Source of the DNA: an uncultured Bacteroidales bacterium
Lineage (GTDB): Bacteria; Bacteroidota; Bacteroidia; Bacteroidales; Muribaculaceae
Length of the DNA stretch: 64,000 nt
Assembly (NCBI GenBank): GCA_946412245.1
Contig: CAMKGM010000011.1
Coordinates: forward strand, 1-64,000
Direction: 5' to 3'
The position numbers were made by a program, and so were the translations under genes. Under the pieces are notes generated by a model, which was not told where the DNA came from, did no database searches, and saw nothing but the letters and a program-made list of their open reading frames with translations. Positions within the stretch are counted from its first letter, which is position 1. Each line of letters opens with the position of its first letter. Positions 27,129 through 37,720 of this stretch are shown one piece after another.

Positions 27129-28115
27129 TTAATCGAGATTGTCATTGTTCTCGTTGAGGTCCACGCCCGGCATGGGGCCGCCCATAGGGCGATACATATT
27201 GACGGTCATGGCCTTGATCATTTTCTCATAGACGCTGTTAAGCTGCTTCATGTAGCGAGCCATCTTCTCGGTCTCGTCACAGTAGTGCGCACTCTCGGCA
27301 GCCGATTTCTCGTACATGTCGCGAATGTCCTTCAAACCGCGGTTCACGCGGTCAATGCTGTCGAGTTGCGACGAGATGCTCTTGAGCTGAATCTCGTAGA
27401 TAGTGTTCAGACCGCCAATGTTGCGGTTGAGCGACTCCATTTGCTCCACATAGCCCGTAGAGCTCTGCGTGATGCTCTCGCTGTTCTCAGTGATGGCACG
27501 ATAGCTGCCAAGCAGTGTCTCCGACACCTGGTTGAGGGCCGTAGTGGTCTCGTTCAGGCGCTGCATCTGCTCCGAGATGGAAGCCATTTGGCTCAGGTAC
27601 TGCTGAGTGGCGTCGGTGAGTTCGGCCATGCGCGACAACTGGTCGCTGGCAGCCGACATCTTGGCGATGCTCTCAGTGAGCGACTGAGTGTCCTCAGGCG
27701 AGAGCTCAATGCCTTGGGGCAGTCCCACGGCGCTCTTGGCCTGAGCCGCATCAACGGCATAGGGGTCAGCCTCCTGGCCTTGAGCAGCCACGCCGCTGCC
27801 GCCTATGATAATGCCGCCACCGCCGTTGAAGTCGGGACGGTCTTCGGGATCATTCGTTCCCAGCACAGGGAACACTTGTTCCCACTTGTATTGTTTCTCA
27901 GGACGGTCAAAGGCGGTGAGGATAAACATTAACACCTCGGTACCCATACCGATACTGAGCAGCGTGTTACCACCAGGCAAGTGCAAAATCTTGAACAGTG
28001 CGCCCCAAATCACGACGGCAGCACCTATACTGTAGGCGAAGTTGAAAAAACGCTGTCCGGCATCACCGGAGAGGAAGCGCTCCACCACATTTTTGTATTT
28101 TTTAATCTTTCCCAT
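27129..28115 (-). CDS. gldL: Type IX secretion/gliding motility protein GldL/PorL
   Basis: Two N-terminal TM helices (AVVIWGALFKILHLPGGNTLLSIGMGTEVLMFILTAFDRP). Confidence 0.95.
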   Translation of the reverse strand: MGKIKKYKNVVERFLSGDAGQRFFNFAYSIGAAVVIWGALFKILHLPGGNTLLSIGMGTEVLMFILTAFDRPEKQYKWEQVFPVLGTNDPEDRPDFNGGGGIIIGGSGVAAQGQEADPYAVDAAQAKSAVGLPQGIELSPEDTQSLTESIAKMSAASDQLSRMAELTDATQQYLSQMASISEQMQRLNETTTALNQVSETLLGSYRAITENSESITQSSTGYVEQMESLNRNIGGLNTIYEIQLKSISSQLDSIDRVNRGLKDIRDMYEKSAAESAHYCDETEKMARYMKQLNSVYEKMIKAMTVNMYRPMGGPMPGVDLNENNDNLD

Positions 28116-28193
28116 TGTTAGTAAGAATCGTTAGGTTTCGTAATTTATGGTAGTTGTAGCCCGACCACTTGCAAGCGAGCAGGCAAGGGTGAA

Positions 28194-29642
28194 TTAATTC
28201 TTTTGTTTACGTTTTGACTTGGTATATCCCACCTTGGTGCGAACGCAACGGAAGCCGATGTAGGAGCGTTGCTCGTTCTGGTACTCCCACATGCGAATGT
28301 CGCTGCGAATGTTGTGCGCCACGTCTTTCCACGAACCGCCACGCACAATCTTGCGCGACATCTTGTAGGGATCTTCCTTAGCCACATTGTAGCGATACTC
28401 GGGATTGAGGTCATTGGTCATGCGGTCAATACTCTCAGTGTAAGAGGTGGAAGTCCACTCACTCACGTTACCGGCCATGTCGTAGATGCCAAACTCATTA
28501 GGCTCATAGGTGCCCACCGGCGAGGTGATGATGCTTCCGTCTTTCACATAGTTGCCCTCCATGGGCTTGAAGTTGGCATAGAAGCACCCCTCATCTTCAG
28601 TGAGCGGCAGTTCACCCTCCCACGGATAACGGTTGCGGTCGATACCCGTACGGGCGGCATATTCCCACTCAGCCTCGGTAGGAAGTCTGAAGGGCTCAAC
28701 GTAGATACCCTCTTTACCGAGCGACTTCTTGAGGAACTCGGTGCGCCAGTGGCAGAAGGCGTTGGCCTGCTCCCAGCTGACACCCACCACGGGATAGTTG
28801 TTGTAGTTGCCGTTAGCGAAATACATGCGCACGTAAGGTTCGTTGTAGGAGTTCTCAAAGTCGTTGACCCAACAAGTGGTGTCGGGGAAAATATTTACTA
28901 TATAGGTGTTGACGAAGTCGAACTGGCTCTGCAGGGGCCGCGTGATGGTCTGACGCACGATGTTGCCGTCGTCGTCAATGTAGGCGGTGTCCTTGCTGAT
29001 CATGGGCACCTCGGTGTCGATGGCATGATCGGTGTTATAGTCGCGACGTGCCGGATTGAGGCGGTTGCGACGCTTCACAGCCTCGGTCATGTTATAAACC
29101 TCGTAGCGGTAGTTCATTTGCTCATGGTCAAGTTCGCGCACTCCCGTAATGGGATTGATGCGATACACGCTCATGATGGCGCGCTCCTCGTCCTCACTGG
29201 GGTTCTTCCAGGGAATGTTCTTACTCCAGTCCAAGTGAGGTGTGACAGGATTGCCCTCCTTGTCCTCCTCGATTTTAAACTCCTCGTTACCGCCATAGGC
29301 CGGGTCGGCAAGACGCTCACGAATGATGGAGTCGCGCACCCAGTAAACGAATTGTTTGTACTTGGAATTAGAAATCTCGGTTTCGTCGATCCAGAACGCG
29401 TCGACTGAGATGCCACGCGACACCGAGTCAATGCCCCAAAGCGAATCGCGACTCGACGGACCCTCTTTCATTGAGCCACAGTCTACCAGAACCATGCCAT
29501 AGGGGGTGGACTCGGTTGTGGTGTAGGCACCAATACCGGTTACTTCGCCTCCCGAACTGGCTGAACGCTTGCCTGAAAAGCAGGAAGTGACGAGCGTGGA
29601 GGCAAAAACTGCCGTAAGGATATAAATTACTAACTTTTTCAT
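28194..29642 (-). CDS. gldK: Type IX secretion lipoprotein GldK/PorK (SUMF1/FGE-like)
   Basis: Lipoprotein signal (VTSCFSG); FGE-like VVGVSWEQANAFCHWRTEFL...RLPTEAEWEYAARTG...YDMAGNVSEWTSTSY...IVRGGSW. Confidence 0.95.
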   Translation of the reverse strand: MKKLVIYILTAVFASTLVTSCFSGKRSASSGGEVTGIGAYTTTESTPYGMVLVDCGSMKEGPSSRDSLWGIDSVSRGISVDAFWIDETEISNSKYKQFVYWVRDSIIRERLADPAYGGNEEFKIEEDKEGNPVTPHLDWSKNIPWKNPSEDEERAIMSVYRINPITGVRELDHEQMNYRYEVYNMTEAVKRRNRLNPARRDYNTDHAIDTEVPMISKDTAYIDDDGNIVRQTITRPLQSQFDFVNTYIVNIFPDTTCWVNDFENSYNEPYVRMYFANGNYNNYPVVGVSWEQANAFCHWRTEFLKKSLGKEGIYVEPFRLPTEAEWEYAARTGIDRNRYPWEGELPLTEDEGCFYANFKPMEGNYVKDGSIITSPVGTYEPNEFGIYDMAGNVSEWTSTSYTESIDRMTNDLNPEYRYNVAKEDPYKMSRKIVRGGSWKDVAHNIRSDIRMWEYQNEQRSYIGFRCVRTKVGYTKSKRKQKN

Positions 29643-29645
29643 ATT

Positions 29646-30629
29646 CTACATTAAACGAATACTCTTATGTTTATTTTTATTTTTCTCTCCCAAATTCAGT
29701 TTTACGTTATAGTTGAGGAACACCTCGTGACTACCGCTGCTGGCCTTGGAGATGGCCGAGGTGGCGTAGTCGTAAGAGTAGCCGAGGAAGAAATTCTTGA
29801 ACTCGGCACCTATCATGAGGCTCACGGCATCCTTGTAGCGGTAGCCCACACCTCCTGACAGGAACTTGTTGTAACGCACTCTCAAAGTCGCCTCGCCCTG
29901 GAAAAATTGTGCATCGGTCTTGACGAAAATGGAGGGTTGTATCTCGAATAACGTATTTTTTATCGGAATATTGCTTCCGGCCATAAAATAATATACTCGG
30001 CCTTGCTGAAATTCGTATAATTTTTCTTCGTCGCCCTCGGTTTTCAAGGTGATGCTGGGGGCTGTAATGTGAGCCACCGAAGCGCCCACCCAGAACCACT
30101 TGTGCTGGTAGAAGAGGCCGGCACTCAGGTCCATAGCATTACCGGTCACGGTCGTTTGCGGAATGGCTTCGTCTACACTGGTATGCGCTTGGTCGGCATC
30201 GGGAATGATAATTGAATCGCCCTTGAAAGCCTCGCGAATGAACCCCACTTGCGCACCAATGGTGAGAGTGCCCTTAAAGAGTTTCTGCTTGTAAGCAATC
30301 TGCGCTCCTACGTTCAGTGCTGAATACAGACCCATGCTCTGTTGTTGCAGGATGATGCCCGTACCCCATCGCTTGTTGAGGAACTTGAACGGCATGTCGG
30401 CCATGGCCAGGAATGAAAGGGGGGCATGGTGAATACCTACCCACTGCGCACGCGCGCCGGCGGTAATGTGAATGGAGTCGACACGGCCCACTGCGGCGGG
30501 GTTGTAATAGGTGGGCGCCGCCCAGTACTGTGTGAACTGCGCATCGACCTGTGCATGCGCATGCACGGCAGCAACCAGCACCAGTAGTGCGGCGACGAGT
30601 CGGAATGATATTTTGCGTAGTTCAGTCAT
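29646..30629 (-). CDS. PorP/SprF family type IX secretion membrane protein
   Basis: DAQFTQYWAAPTYYNPAAVGR...GARAQWVGIHHAPLSF typical of PorP/SprF; adjacent to gldK. Confidence 0.93.
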   Translation of the reverse strand: MTELRKISFRLVAALLVLVAAVHAHAQVDAQFTQYWAAPTYYNPAAVGRVDSIHITAGARAQWVGIHHAPLSFLAMADMPFKFLNKRWGTGIILQQQSMGLYSALNVGAQIAYKQKLFKGTLTIGAQVGFIREAFKGDSIIIPDADQAHTSVDEAIPQTTVTGNAMDLSAGLFYQHKWFWVGASVAHITAPSITLKTEGDEEKLYEFQQGRVYYFMAGSNIPIKNTLFEIQPSIFVKTDAQFFQGEATLRVRYNKFLSGGVGYRYKDAVSLMIGAEFKNFFLGYSYDYATSAISKASSGSHEVFLNYNVKLNLGEKNKNKHKSIRLM

Positions 30630-30655
30630 GTATTAAATCTCTCATCACGGAGGTG

Positions 30656-31399
30656 TCACTCAAAATAAAACGAGAGCACCACCATATTGTTTTTCACCTT
30701 GTCGATGCTCTGAGTGAATCGCATCATCTCAGGGTTATCTTCCAGGTCCGGCCGTTTTTTTTCTATGAGGTTTCTGAGCCCGAAACAGAATTTAAGTTCA
30801 GGACAAAGTTTGAAGAAAGGCAGGTAAATGTCGCAGCCCAAGCCCACGGTGAGCATCACATCAAAGTCCTTGACGCGCAACTGGTCAGGGTGGTTCTTGC
30901 TCACGTCATAGATACCCATAACGCCACCGGTGAAATAGGGACGCAGGTTGCGGTAACGCAAGGCCGAGAACTTGATTTCAGCCGGGAGCACCACATAGGT
31001 AGCCTTGAGGTTTTGGCTCTGCTGCACGTGCGAGGGTTCAAGTGCCTCGGGGTCGGCATTGGCATTGACATACTTAACCACCTTGTTACCAAAGTACATA
31101 CCCGGACTGAGCCTGAAGTTAAAGTGTTTCGAAATGCGCCAGTCGGCAAGCACCGTGACACTGAAACCCGGTGAATGCTTGGGGATGTCGGCAAACCAGG
31201 CCTCGCCATCTTCAGTGACAAAACCGTTGTTCGTGATATTCAAATCCTGAAAATTCATGCCCACCGAAAAACCGAAGTGCAGTTTCTTCTGATCGGCATA
31301 GGGGCGGTTCAGAATCCTGTCGTTGTCCTGCGCAAGAGCGGTAAGGACACTGAAAATCACGACGATAAGTGCAATATGTCGAGTTTTTGCTATTTTCAT
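30656..31399 (-). CDS. porT: PorT family outer-membrane beta-barrel protein
   Basis: NRPYADQKKLHFGFSVGMNFQDL...YVVLPAEIKFSALRYRNLRPYFTGGV, T9SS operon context. Confidence 0.85.
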   Translation of the reverse strand: MKIAKTRHIALIVVIFSVLTALAQDNDRILNRPYADQKKLHFGFSVGMNFQDLNITNNGFVTEDGEAWFADIPKHSPGFSVTVLADWRISKHFNFRLSPGMYFGNKVVKYVNANADPEALEPSHVQQSQNLKATYVVLPAEIKFSALRYRNLRPYFTGGVMGIYDVSKNHPDQLRVKDFDVMLTVGLGCDIYLPFFKLCPELKFCFGLRNLIEKKRPDLEDNPEMMRFTQSIDKVKNNMVVLSFYFE

Positions 31400-31484
31400 C
31401 TCAATGTGTATAACGCAATTTTTGGCTTCTTATTGTTATAAGAGGCAATTTTTTTTCAAAAAAAACCGGAAATGGCAAAATTTC

Positions 31485-32546
31485 TCACATTTTCAAAGCC
31501 TCAGCACGGTGTCGCAACGGCTGCATAAGATAGCGGTGCATGAGCCATGCGAGAGGCAACAGCAGCAGGAGTCCGAAAATGGGATAGAGGTCATAGGCGG
31601 TCTCCACACCGAAGTGTCCCAACACGGGTGCCACAAAATAGTTGTACAGGCGCGCGGCCACCATCTGCAGGAGGTATATCTCCATGCTCACACCGCCCAG
31701 CCACAGCAGTGGCCGACAAGTGAGCAAGCGACCCGGAACGCCCTCGTTGCCGCTAAGCAGGGCGCACACGAGAATCAGCAGCGACACGGGAAGGTAACAC
31801 CACACTATATCGCTATAACACTCAATCTGAGGCACAACAGCCACGAGCCACGCGGCGACGGCAAGCACTGCAATGGCAAGCAGTTCAAGGATCGTAGCCT
31901 GCATGAACGAAGGTTGCCGCCTACGTTCCTGCACATGCTGCACCAGGTGAGCCAGCACCATGCCTATCACAAAGTCGCCCAAGCGCATCACGGGGTTGAC
32001 ATAAAGGCACACGCGCACTTGTTCCGAGGCGTGCGGCATCACGATGAACAGCAACACCATCCACACCGCAACGGCAACCAACTTGACTTGCAGCGAGATG
32101 CGACGCATTAGCCGCATGAGCAGGGGGAAGCAAGCATAGGCCAGCAAAAGTCCGCATAAGAACCAGGAAACGGTGTTGAACGAGAAGAAATAGTCCTTGC
32201 TGGGTACATAACTGTGCACAAGCGCCAGCTGAGTGAGAAACTGAGGCGTACCCCCCCAGTTGTGATAGATGAGCATGATGGCGGCAAGCGGCAGCAGGGC
32301 AATCCAACTTGCCACATAAAGTCGCACGGCACGCACCGTGAAGAACTGCCTCCACCGCGGCACAGGTTGCTGCTCGTAGCGCCGCGCCAACAAGAAACCG
32401 CTCAGCACATAGAAGAAGCACACTGCAAACGGCACAAAATAGTTAAACACGGGCACGCGATAGTGGAACAGGACCACCACCAGCGCCATAATGCCTCGCC
32501 ACGATGTGAGCGTCTTGATCATGCTACTATAAAGTTTATCAGTCAA
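31485..32546 (-). CDS. Membrane acyltransferase family protein
   Basis: LTSWRGIMALVVVLFHYRVPVFNYFVPFAVCFFYVLSGFLLARRY; many TM helices. Start may be internal MIKTL. Confidence 0.85.
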   Translation of the reverse strand: MTDKLYSSMIKTLTSWRGIMALVVVLFHYRVPVFNYFVPFAVCFFYVLSGFLLARRYEQQPVPRWRQFFTVRAVRLYVASWIALLPLAAIMLIYHNWGGTPQFLTQLALVHSYVPSKDYFFSFNTVSWFLCGLLLAYACFPLLMRLMRRISLQVKLVAVAVWMVLLFIVMPHASEQVRVCLYVNPVMRLGDFVIGMVLAHLVQHVQERRRQPSFMQATILELLAIAVLAVAAWLVAVVPQIECYSDIVWCYLPVSLLILVCALLSGNEGVPGRLLTCRPLLWLGGVSMEIYLLQMVAARLYNYFVAPVLGHFGVETAYDLYPIFGLLLLLPLAWLMHRYLMQPLRHRAEALKM

Positions 32547-33726
32547 AAATAGAGGTGAGATTGCTATTGCTCAGTTTGCGGCCACGAATGCGATAGAGGG
32601 CATTGACCAGCGGTCGGGCAAACTGGTAGAGCGGCACACCCGCACTGAGCAACGGAGCCTGCAAGATGCGGCACACGCGGCGCACGGGTACAATAGACAG
32701 TATCCACGACAGCACCAGCAACAACGCTGCCACCGCCAGCGTGAAGGCATTACCCCAGTCAAGCACCACGGCTGCAGCAAGGCACCCTAACCGCACATAA
32801 TTGCAAGCCGACATGAACCCCTGCACCATGAAGGGCAGGCGACGCGGCAACTTGCGCGAAGTGAAGTCGCGACGCAACTTGAGGGCCGTGTGGGCATCGC
32901 TCACATTGTCAAAGCACGCCACCGTCATGGTTTCAGGCAGCAATTCCACGCGGGAGTTGCCCTCATGGGCAATCTCGCACAGGAACACATCGTCCTCACC
33001 CCAACGCAGGTCCAGATTTTTAGAAAAACCTGTGTTGTCGAAGAAAGCCTTGCGGGTAAAGGCCAGGTTGTCGCTCACCCCGCGATAGGGTTTGCAGGCA
33101 ATGGCACTCGCCAGATACTGACAACCGACGGTCACCGTGTCGTACACACGGTAGCAGTGTCCGGCGCGACGATCGCTCTTGTAGCGGTAGTGTGAGTAGC
33201 CTATCACCACATCGGTGCCGGGCACGAAATTGCGCATCATGAGCCGCAACCATTGGTCGCTGGTCACGCAGCAGTTGGCATTGGTCACGAGCACCACCTC
33301 GCCCTGCGCCGCCTTAATACCCAGCATGAGCGAAAGTTTCTTGCGTGACAGCCCACGCGTGCGGTCGGGCGTGAGGGTGAGATGTAAGTTGTCGTAGTGT
33401 GTGAGCATGTCGCTCAGCAAGTTGCGGCTGGTGTCGGTCGAGGCATCGTCAACCACAATCACCTCGTAGTCAGGATAGTTCTGATGCAGCATCGTGGGCA
33501 AGAAATTCTCCAGCCACTCGGCATCGTTGTGAGCGTAGACGATGACCGAGGCACGGGGCAACTGCTCTTCGGGCAAATAGGAGCGCTCGTCTTCATAGAC
33601 CAGATGCCGCGCCAACCTGCGTGCCATGCCCCATCGCCACAATGCCAATACAACAGTAAGCAAAAGCGCCGCTCCGAGCAACACATATATTATTATAGAG
33701 GTTTGAACCGAGAAAAACATTATCAA
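32539..33726 (-). CDS. Glycosyltransferase family 2 membrane protein
   Basis: ASVIVYAHNDAEWLENFLPTMLHQNYPDYEVIVVDDASTDTSRNLL; N- and C-terminal TM helices; overlaps the acyltransferase start. Confidence 0.9.
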   Translation of the reverse strand: MIMFFSVQTSIIIYVLLGAALLLTVVLALWRWGMARRLARHLVYEDERSYLPEEQLPRASVIVYAHNDAEWLENFLPTMLHQNYPDYEVIVVDDASTDTSRNLLSDMLTHYDNLHLTLTPDRTRGLSRKKLSLMLGIKAAQGEVVLVTNANCCVTSDQWLRLMMRNFVPGTDVVIGYSHYRYKSDRRAGHCYRVYDTVTVGCQYLASAIACKPYRGVSDNLAFTRKAFFDNTGFSKNLDLRWGEDDVFLCEIAHEGNSRVELLPETMTVACFDNVSDAHTALKLRRDFTSRKLPRRLPFMVQGFMSACNYVRLGCLAAAVVLDWGNAFTLAVAALLLVLSWILSIVPVRRVCRILQAPLLSAGVPLYQFARPLVNALYRIRGRKLSNSNLTSIFD

Positions 33727-34036
33727 TATGGTTTTATAGTCGTTTTTGAACCCGCAAAGTTACACAATGTTGGCGAATTAAGTGACTCTTTCCCTCAAAA
33801 AAACTGCACACAGCCTATCCCTTAGTTGAGAGAAAACTGGACCAAAAGATGTGATATTCTCATTTTTTATAGCTAACTTTGCCCGTCTAATCCAATTTTG
33901 CTTAATTGCTTTAGCACCACTAATACAAGTTAATTCCCTACATGGTAGTTTATGGGGACAACTCTTGATTATTAGAGTATTGTAAAGCAACTGGCCAAAA
34001 TCCTATGGGTTTAATAATGGATTCATTTACAAAACA

Positions 34037-35131
34037 ATGGAAATCAAACCTTTGCATATTCTTTTCACGCCCAACTGGAATGTCGCATCACTAAATGATG
34101 ACGATCAAAACATTCAGGCACCCAATAAGGTTGTCACAAATCAGCCTTATTGGTTCTTCAAGTTTTTCCCAAAAGGCACGCTTGTGGATGTGCTTCCCAT
34201 TGGCAAAGAGAACTTAATGCGTAAATTCGAGCACAAACTGAAATTCTATATAATCCAACCCATCAAGGCTTTCATGCGACGCAATAAGTATGATGTTGTA
34301 ATCTCACATGGCGCGCAAAGTGGATTGATTTACGAAATGCTTGCATCATTCACGCACAAAAAGCCTCTGCATGTTATGTTCGACATCGGTGGACTGAATG
34401 GGGCGCGCATCAATAAAACAGAGACACCAATAATCAAGTTTGCCCTTCGCAAGGCTCCGGTAATAATAGTTCATGCTTCACGACAACTTGACTTTTACAA
34501 AGATTTTTATCCCAATCTGAGCAAAAAAACCTATTTTGTCCCCTTTGGTACTGACTTTGACTATTTCAACAGGGTTTCAGGAAATGATCATGTCAAGCAT
34601 CAGTTTATATCGGTTGGTTACGCAAAAAGAGACTATCAAACTTTATGCGATGCCTTTGTTCGGGCCGACACCGGCGATTATACTCTTTGTATTGTGGGCG
34701 ACACATCTCTCAGCAACAAGTATAAAGAGTTCGAAAACATACAATTCTTTCCAAAAGTTCCCATATCAAAGTTGTTAGAAATGACCGTTGAAAGTGCCGC
34801 GGTTTTTGTTCCGCTACCAGAATACAAATATTCCTATGGCCAAATGACCATTCTGCAATCAATGGCTATGGGGAAACCTCTAATTGTCACTCGAACAACT
34901 AGCACAGCCGACTATATAGACAAAGCTCCTGGTGTAATTAAAACAGAACCTTATGATGTTAGTTCAATGGTTGAGGCTATTAATAATGTATGCTCAATGC
35001 CGCATGAGCAATTGCGAGAGATTGGAGCCAGCAACAGCACTTTTGTGAAAAATATGTTTAACGAGCAACAAATGGCTGTGAGAGTCTATGATATTATCTG
35101 CAAGCATCTTTGTGCCAATCAAAATGAATAA
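34037..35131 (+). CDS. Glycosyltransferase (GT4-like fold)
   Basis: HQFISVGYAKRDYQTLCDAFVRADTGDYTLCIVGDT...FVPLPEYKYSYGQMTILQSMAMGKPLIVTRTTSTADYI. Confidence 0.75.
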   Translation: MEIKPLHILFTPNWNVASLNDDDQNIQAPNKVVTNQPYWFFKFFPKGTLVDVLPIGKENLMRKFEHKLKFYIIQPIKAFMRRNKYDVVISHGAQSGLIYEMLASFTHKKPLHVMFDIGGLNGARINKTETPIIKFALRKAPVIIVHASRQLDFYKDFYPNLSKKTYFVPFGTDFDYFNRVSGNDHVKHQFISVGYAKRDYQTLCDAFVRADTGDYTLCIVGDTSLSNKYKEFENIQFFPKVPISKLLEMTVESAAVFVPLPEYKYSYGQMTILQSMAMGKPLIVTRTTSTADYIDKAPGVIKTEPYDVSSMVEAINNVCSMPHEQLREIGASNSTFVKNMFNEQQMAVRVYDIICKHLCANQNE

Positions 35132-35295
35132 GAAGGCTACAGTAACATAAATAGCCCATTATGTGCAATGCTTTCATCAGGCGTTTAAAGGTATCTTGAT
35201 AATAACTTCGCCATTACCTGTTTAATGTCACATTAACATTAATATGCTAAACATCAATAAACTTCATTAGCAGCGAGACATAGGGGGCTTCATAT

Positions 35296-35328
35296 TTTGT
35301 ATATGTTCGGAAAATACAATAACTTTGC
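35296..35328 (+). promoter_or_regulatory. Bacteroidetes-type promoter of the flippase/EPS genes
   Basis: TTTG (35296-35299), 20 bp, TAACTTTGC (35320-35328). Confidence 0.72.
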
Positions 35329-35364
35329 AAAATCATAGCAGGCGTTGCCACCAGGTCAGTCACA

Positions 35365-36801
35365 ATGCAGCAGAGCGGTACAACAAGCAGGTCGGCTAAA
35401 TTCCTGAAAGACATTGGGATTTATGCCATCGGTAATCTTGGTTCCAAGATTATCACTTTCCTCATGTTGCCACTCTACACCCACTTTGTGGCACCCGCCG
35501 ACTATGGCTACTACAACATTTGTCTCACAGTGGTATTGCTGCTATTGCCTTTCACCACTTTGCAATTGCGCGACGGCACTTTTCGTTTCCTGCTTGACTC
35601 TACCAGCACTGAGCAGCGCGAGAAAGTCGTGACTGCTGCATACAAGACCCTGCTGCTCAACCTTCTCATGTGGGGAGGTGTGGGGGTCATCGTCTCACTG
35701 GCCACCAATATCGCCTACTTTTGGTACACAGTGGCTTTTCTGGTGGCTTTCTCGCTGCAAGAGGTTGTGTCGCAGGTGATTCGTGGTCTGGGGGACAATA
35801 AGGCTTTTGTTGCCGTGGGCATCCTGGCTTCGCTGGGCATCGGCATCTTCAGCGTGATATTCGTAGTGTGGATGAACATGGGCATCAAGGGCATTTTCTT
35901 AGCCAACATCATTGCACGCTTGCTATGTTTAGTGGTAGTGGAACTAAAGGTCAAGTCGTTTGTGCGCTTCTTCAAGCCCTATCTCAAAGTTGGTCAGGTG
36001 GCAAAAGACCTGCTACGCTTCTCCCTGCCGCTGTTACCCGGGGCGCTATGTTCTTGGCTCACAACCAGTAGCGACCAATGGATCATCAAGCTTTATTTGG
36101 GAGATGAGATGACGGGTATCTATGCCACAGCAGTGCGTTTTACCAGCATTTTGCAGATTGTCGCCTATATCTTCTACCAAGCATGGCAGGAAACGGCTAT
36201 CTTACAGTTTAACAGCAAGGACCGTGACATCTTCTTTTCCAAGATGCTCAATACCTACATCTGCTTCTTGTGTCTGTTGGGAGTGACTTATAATTTCATG
36301 CTTAAACTGAATTATGGATGGCTTGTGGGCATTGATTTTCAGAGCAGTTGGCTCTATCTTTATCCATTGGGAATATCAACCTTGCTCTACGCAATTTCGG
36401 CTTTTCTCGAGATGGGCTATCAGTGTGCCAAGGACACCAAGCGGCTCTTGCCAGCCATCATTTTGTGTGCCATCATCAACGTAGCACTTAACCTCATCAC
36501 CATCAAATTTTTACCCGACGGCATCAAGGTCTATGGCGCAGTTAGTACCGCCATTGTCACTTATTTGGTACTCGCCATCTACCGCTGGATTGATGTGCGC
36601 CGATACCTGAAACTCAAAATCAAGTCATCGACCTTTATTCCTATGGCAACGCTCGTGTTTGCCAGCGTGCCCTATTACCTAAATCAGCATTTGTGGCAAG
36701 ATGCTGTTACACTAGTGGTTGCAGTTGCCATTATCTTGTGGTTCACGCCCCGCGAACTGTTCATGAAAATCACAAGAAAATTCAAAGTGGCAAAAGGCTG
36801 A
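35365..36801 (+). CDS. Polysaccharide flippase (Wzx/MATE-like)
   Basis: FLKDIGIYAIGNLGSKIITFLMLPLYTHFVAPADYGYYNICLTVV...; ~12-14 TM. Confidence 0.92.
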   Translation: MQQSGTTSRSAKFLKDIGIYAIGNLGSKIITFLMLPLYTHFVAPADYGYYNICLTVVLLLLPFTTLQLRDGTFRFLLDSTSTEQREKVVTAAYKTLLLNLLMWGGVGVIVSLATNIAYFWYTVAFLVAFSLQEVVSQVIRGLGDNKAFVAVGILASLGIGIFSVIFVVWMNMGIKGIFLANIIARLLCLVVVELKVKSFVRFFKPYLKVGQVAKDLLRFSLPLLPGALCSWLTTSSDQWIIKLYLGDEMTGIYATAVRFTSILQIVAYIFYQAWQETAILQFNSKDRDIFFSKMLNTYICFLCLLGVTYNFMLKLNYGWLVGIDFQSSWLYLYPLGISTLLYAISAFLEMGYQCAKDTKRLLPAIILCAIINVALNLITIKFLPDGIKVYGAVSTAIVTYLVLAIYRWIDVRRYLKLKIKSSTFIPMATLVFASVPYYLNQHLWQDAVTLVVAVAIILWFTPRELFMKITRKFKVAKG

Positions 36802-36901
36802 AAATCATCACTTTCAGTAGCATCCAAAATAAAAAAAGCAGGAATCACACAATATTATATGAATATCTTCGTTTAAAAAGAATAATATAAACTAAAATTC
36901 T

Positions 36902-37708
36902 ATGATGAAACCTTTTTTTCTATCCATTTCACTTTGCCTGCTCATGCTCTCATGCAGCACACCCAAAGAGAACGACTTGATATATTTCAAAAATCTGGAG
37001 AACCAGATAAACGGCACCATGCCGCAAGGCAATGACTACAACATCGTGGTCATGCCCGAGGACGAACTTATCATTACCATCAACGCCGAGAAACCCGAGG
37101 CCGTGGCAAAATACAACTTGCCACTGAACAATCCTGCATCAAAGGGCGTGACCGAGACTACAGGACAACCGCGCCTGCAAACCTATATCGTGGACAAGCA
37201 AGGCAACATCTCTATGCCCGTAATCGGCACCCTGCATGTGAAGGGCATGACCACCGAGCAAATTGCCGCCATGATTCAGGACAAGGTGGCCGAGGAAGTA
37301 AGAGACCCGTTTGTCAAGGTAGAGTCGGTGGGATACTATGTGAATGTGATGGGCGAGGTAAAAAACCCGCAGCGCTTGCGCGTGACCAGCAAGCGATTCA
37401 GCATCCTCGATGCACTGGCACATGCCGGCGACCTCACCGAGTTTGGCCGTCGCGACAATGTCATGGTGATTCGCGAAGTGGAGGGCGAAAAGACTTTCCA
37501 GCGCATGAACCTGATGGACAACAGCATCTTCGCATCGCCCTACTTCTACTTGCAGCAGAACGATGTGGTCTATGTACAAACGAACGACATCAAGGCCGAG
37601 AACTCCAAGTATAACCAAAACAACGGCTACAAGATCTCGGTCATCTCAACCATTGTGAGCGCCGTATCGGTCATTGCATCACTCGTGATTGCACTCACGG
37701 TGAAATAA
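36902..37708 (+). CDS. Polysaccharide export outer-membrane lipoprotein (Wza/BexD-like)
   Basis: Lipobox LMLSCS; YNIVVMPEDELIITINAEKPE...YIVDKQGNISMPVIGTLHVKGMTTEQIAAMIQDKVAEEVRDPFVKVESVGYYVNVMGEV. Confidence 0.93.
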   Translation: MMKPFFLSISLCLLMLSCSTPKENDLIYFKNLENQINGTMPQGNDYNIVVMPEDELIITINAEKPEAVAKYNLPLNNPASKGVTETTGQPRLQTYIVDKQGNISMPVIGTLHVKGMTTEQIAAMIQDKVAEEVRDPFVKVESVGYYVNVMGEVKNPQRLRVTSKRFSILDALAHAGDLTEFGRRDNVMVIREVEGEKTFQRMNLMDNSIFASPYFYLQQNDVVYVQTNDIKAENSKYNQNNGYKISVISTIVSAVSVIASLVIALTVK

Positions 37709-37720
37709 ACTTAAATTACC

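Noticed and set aside
28269-29408. 379-aa plus-strand ORF
   Set aside because: Antisense to gldK, whose family motifs are clear; no recognisable domain in the antisense product.
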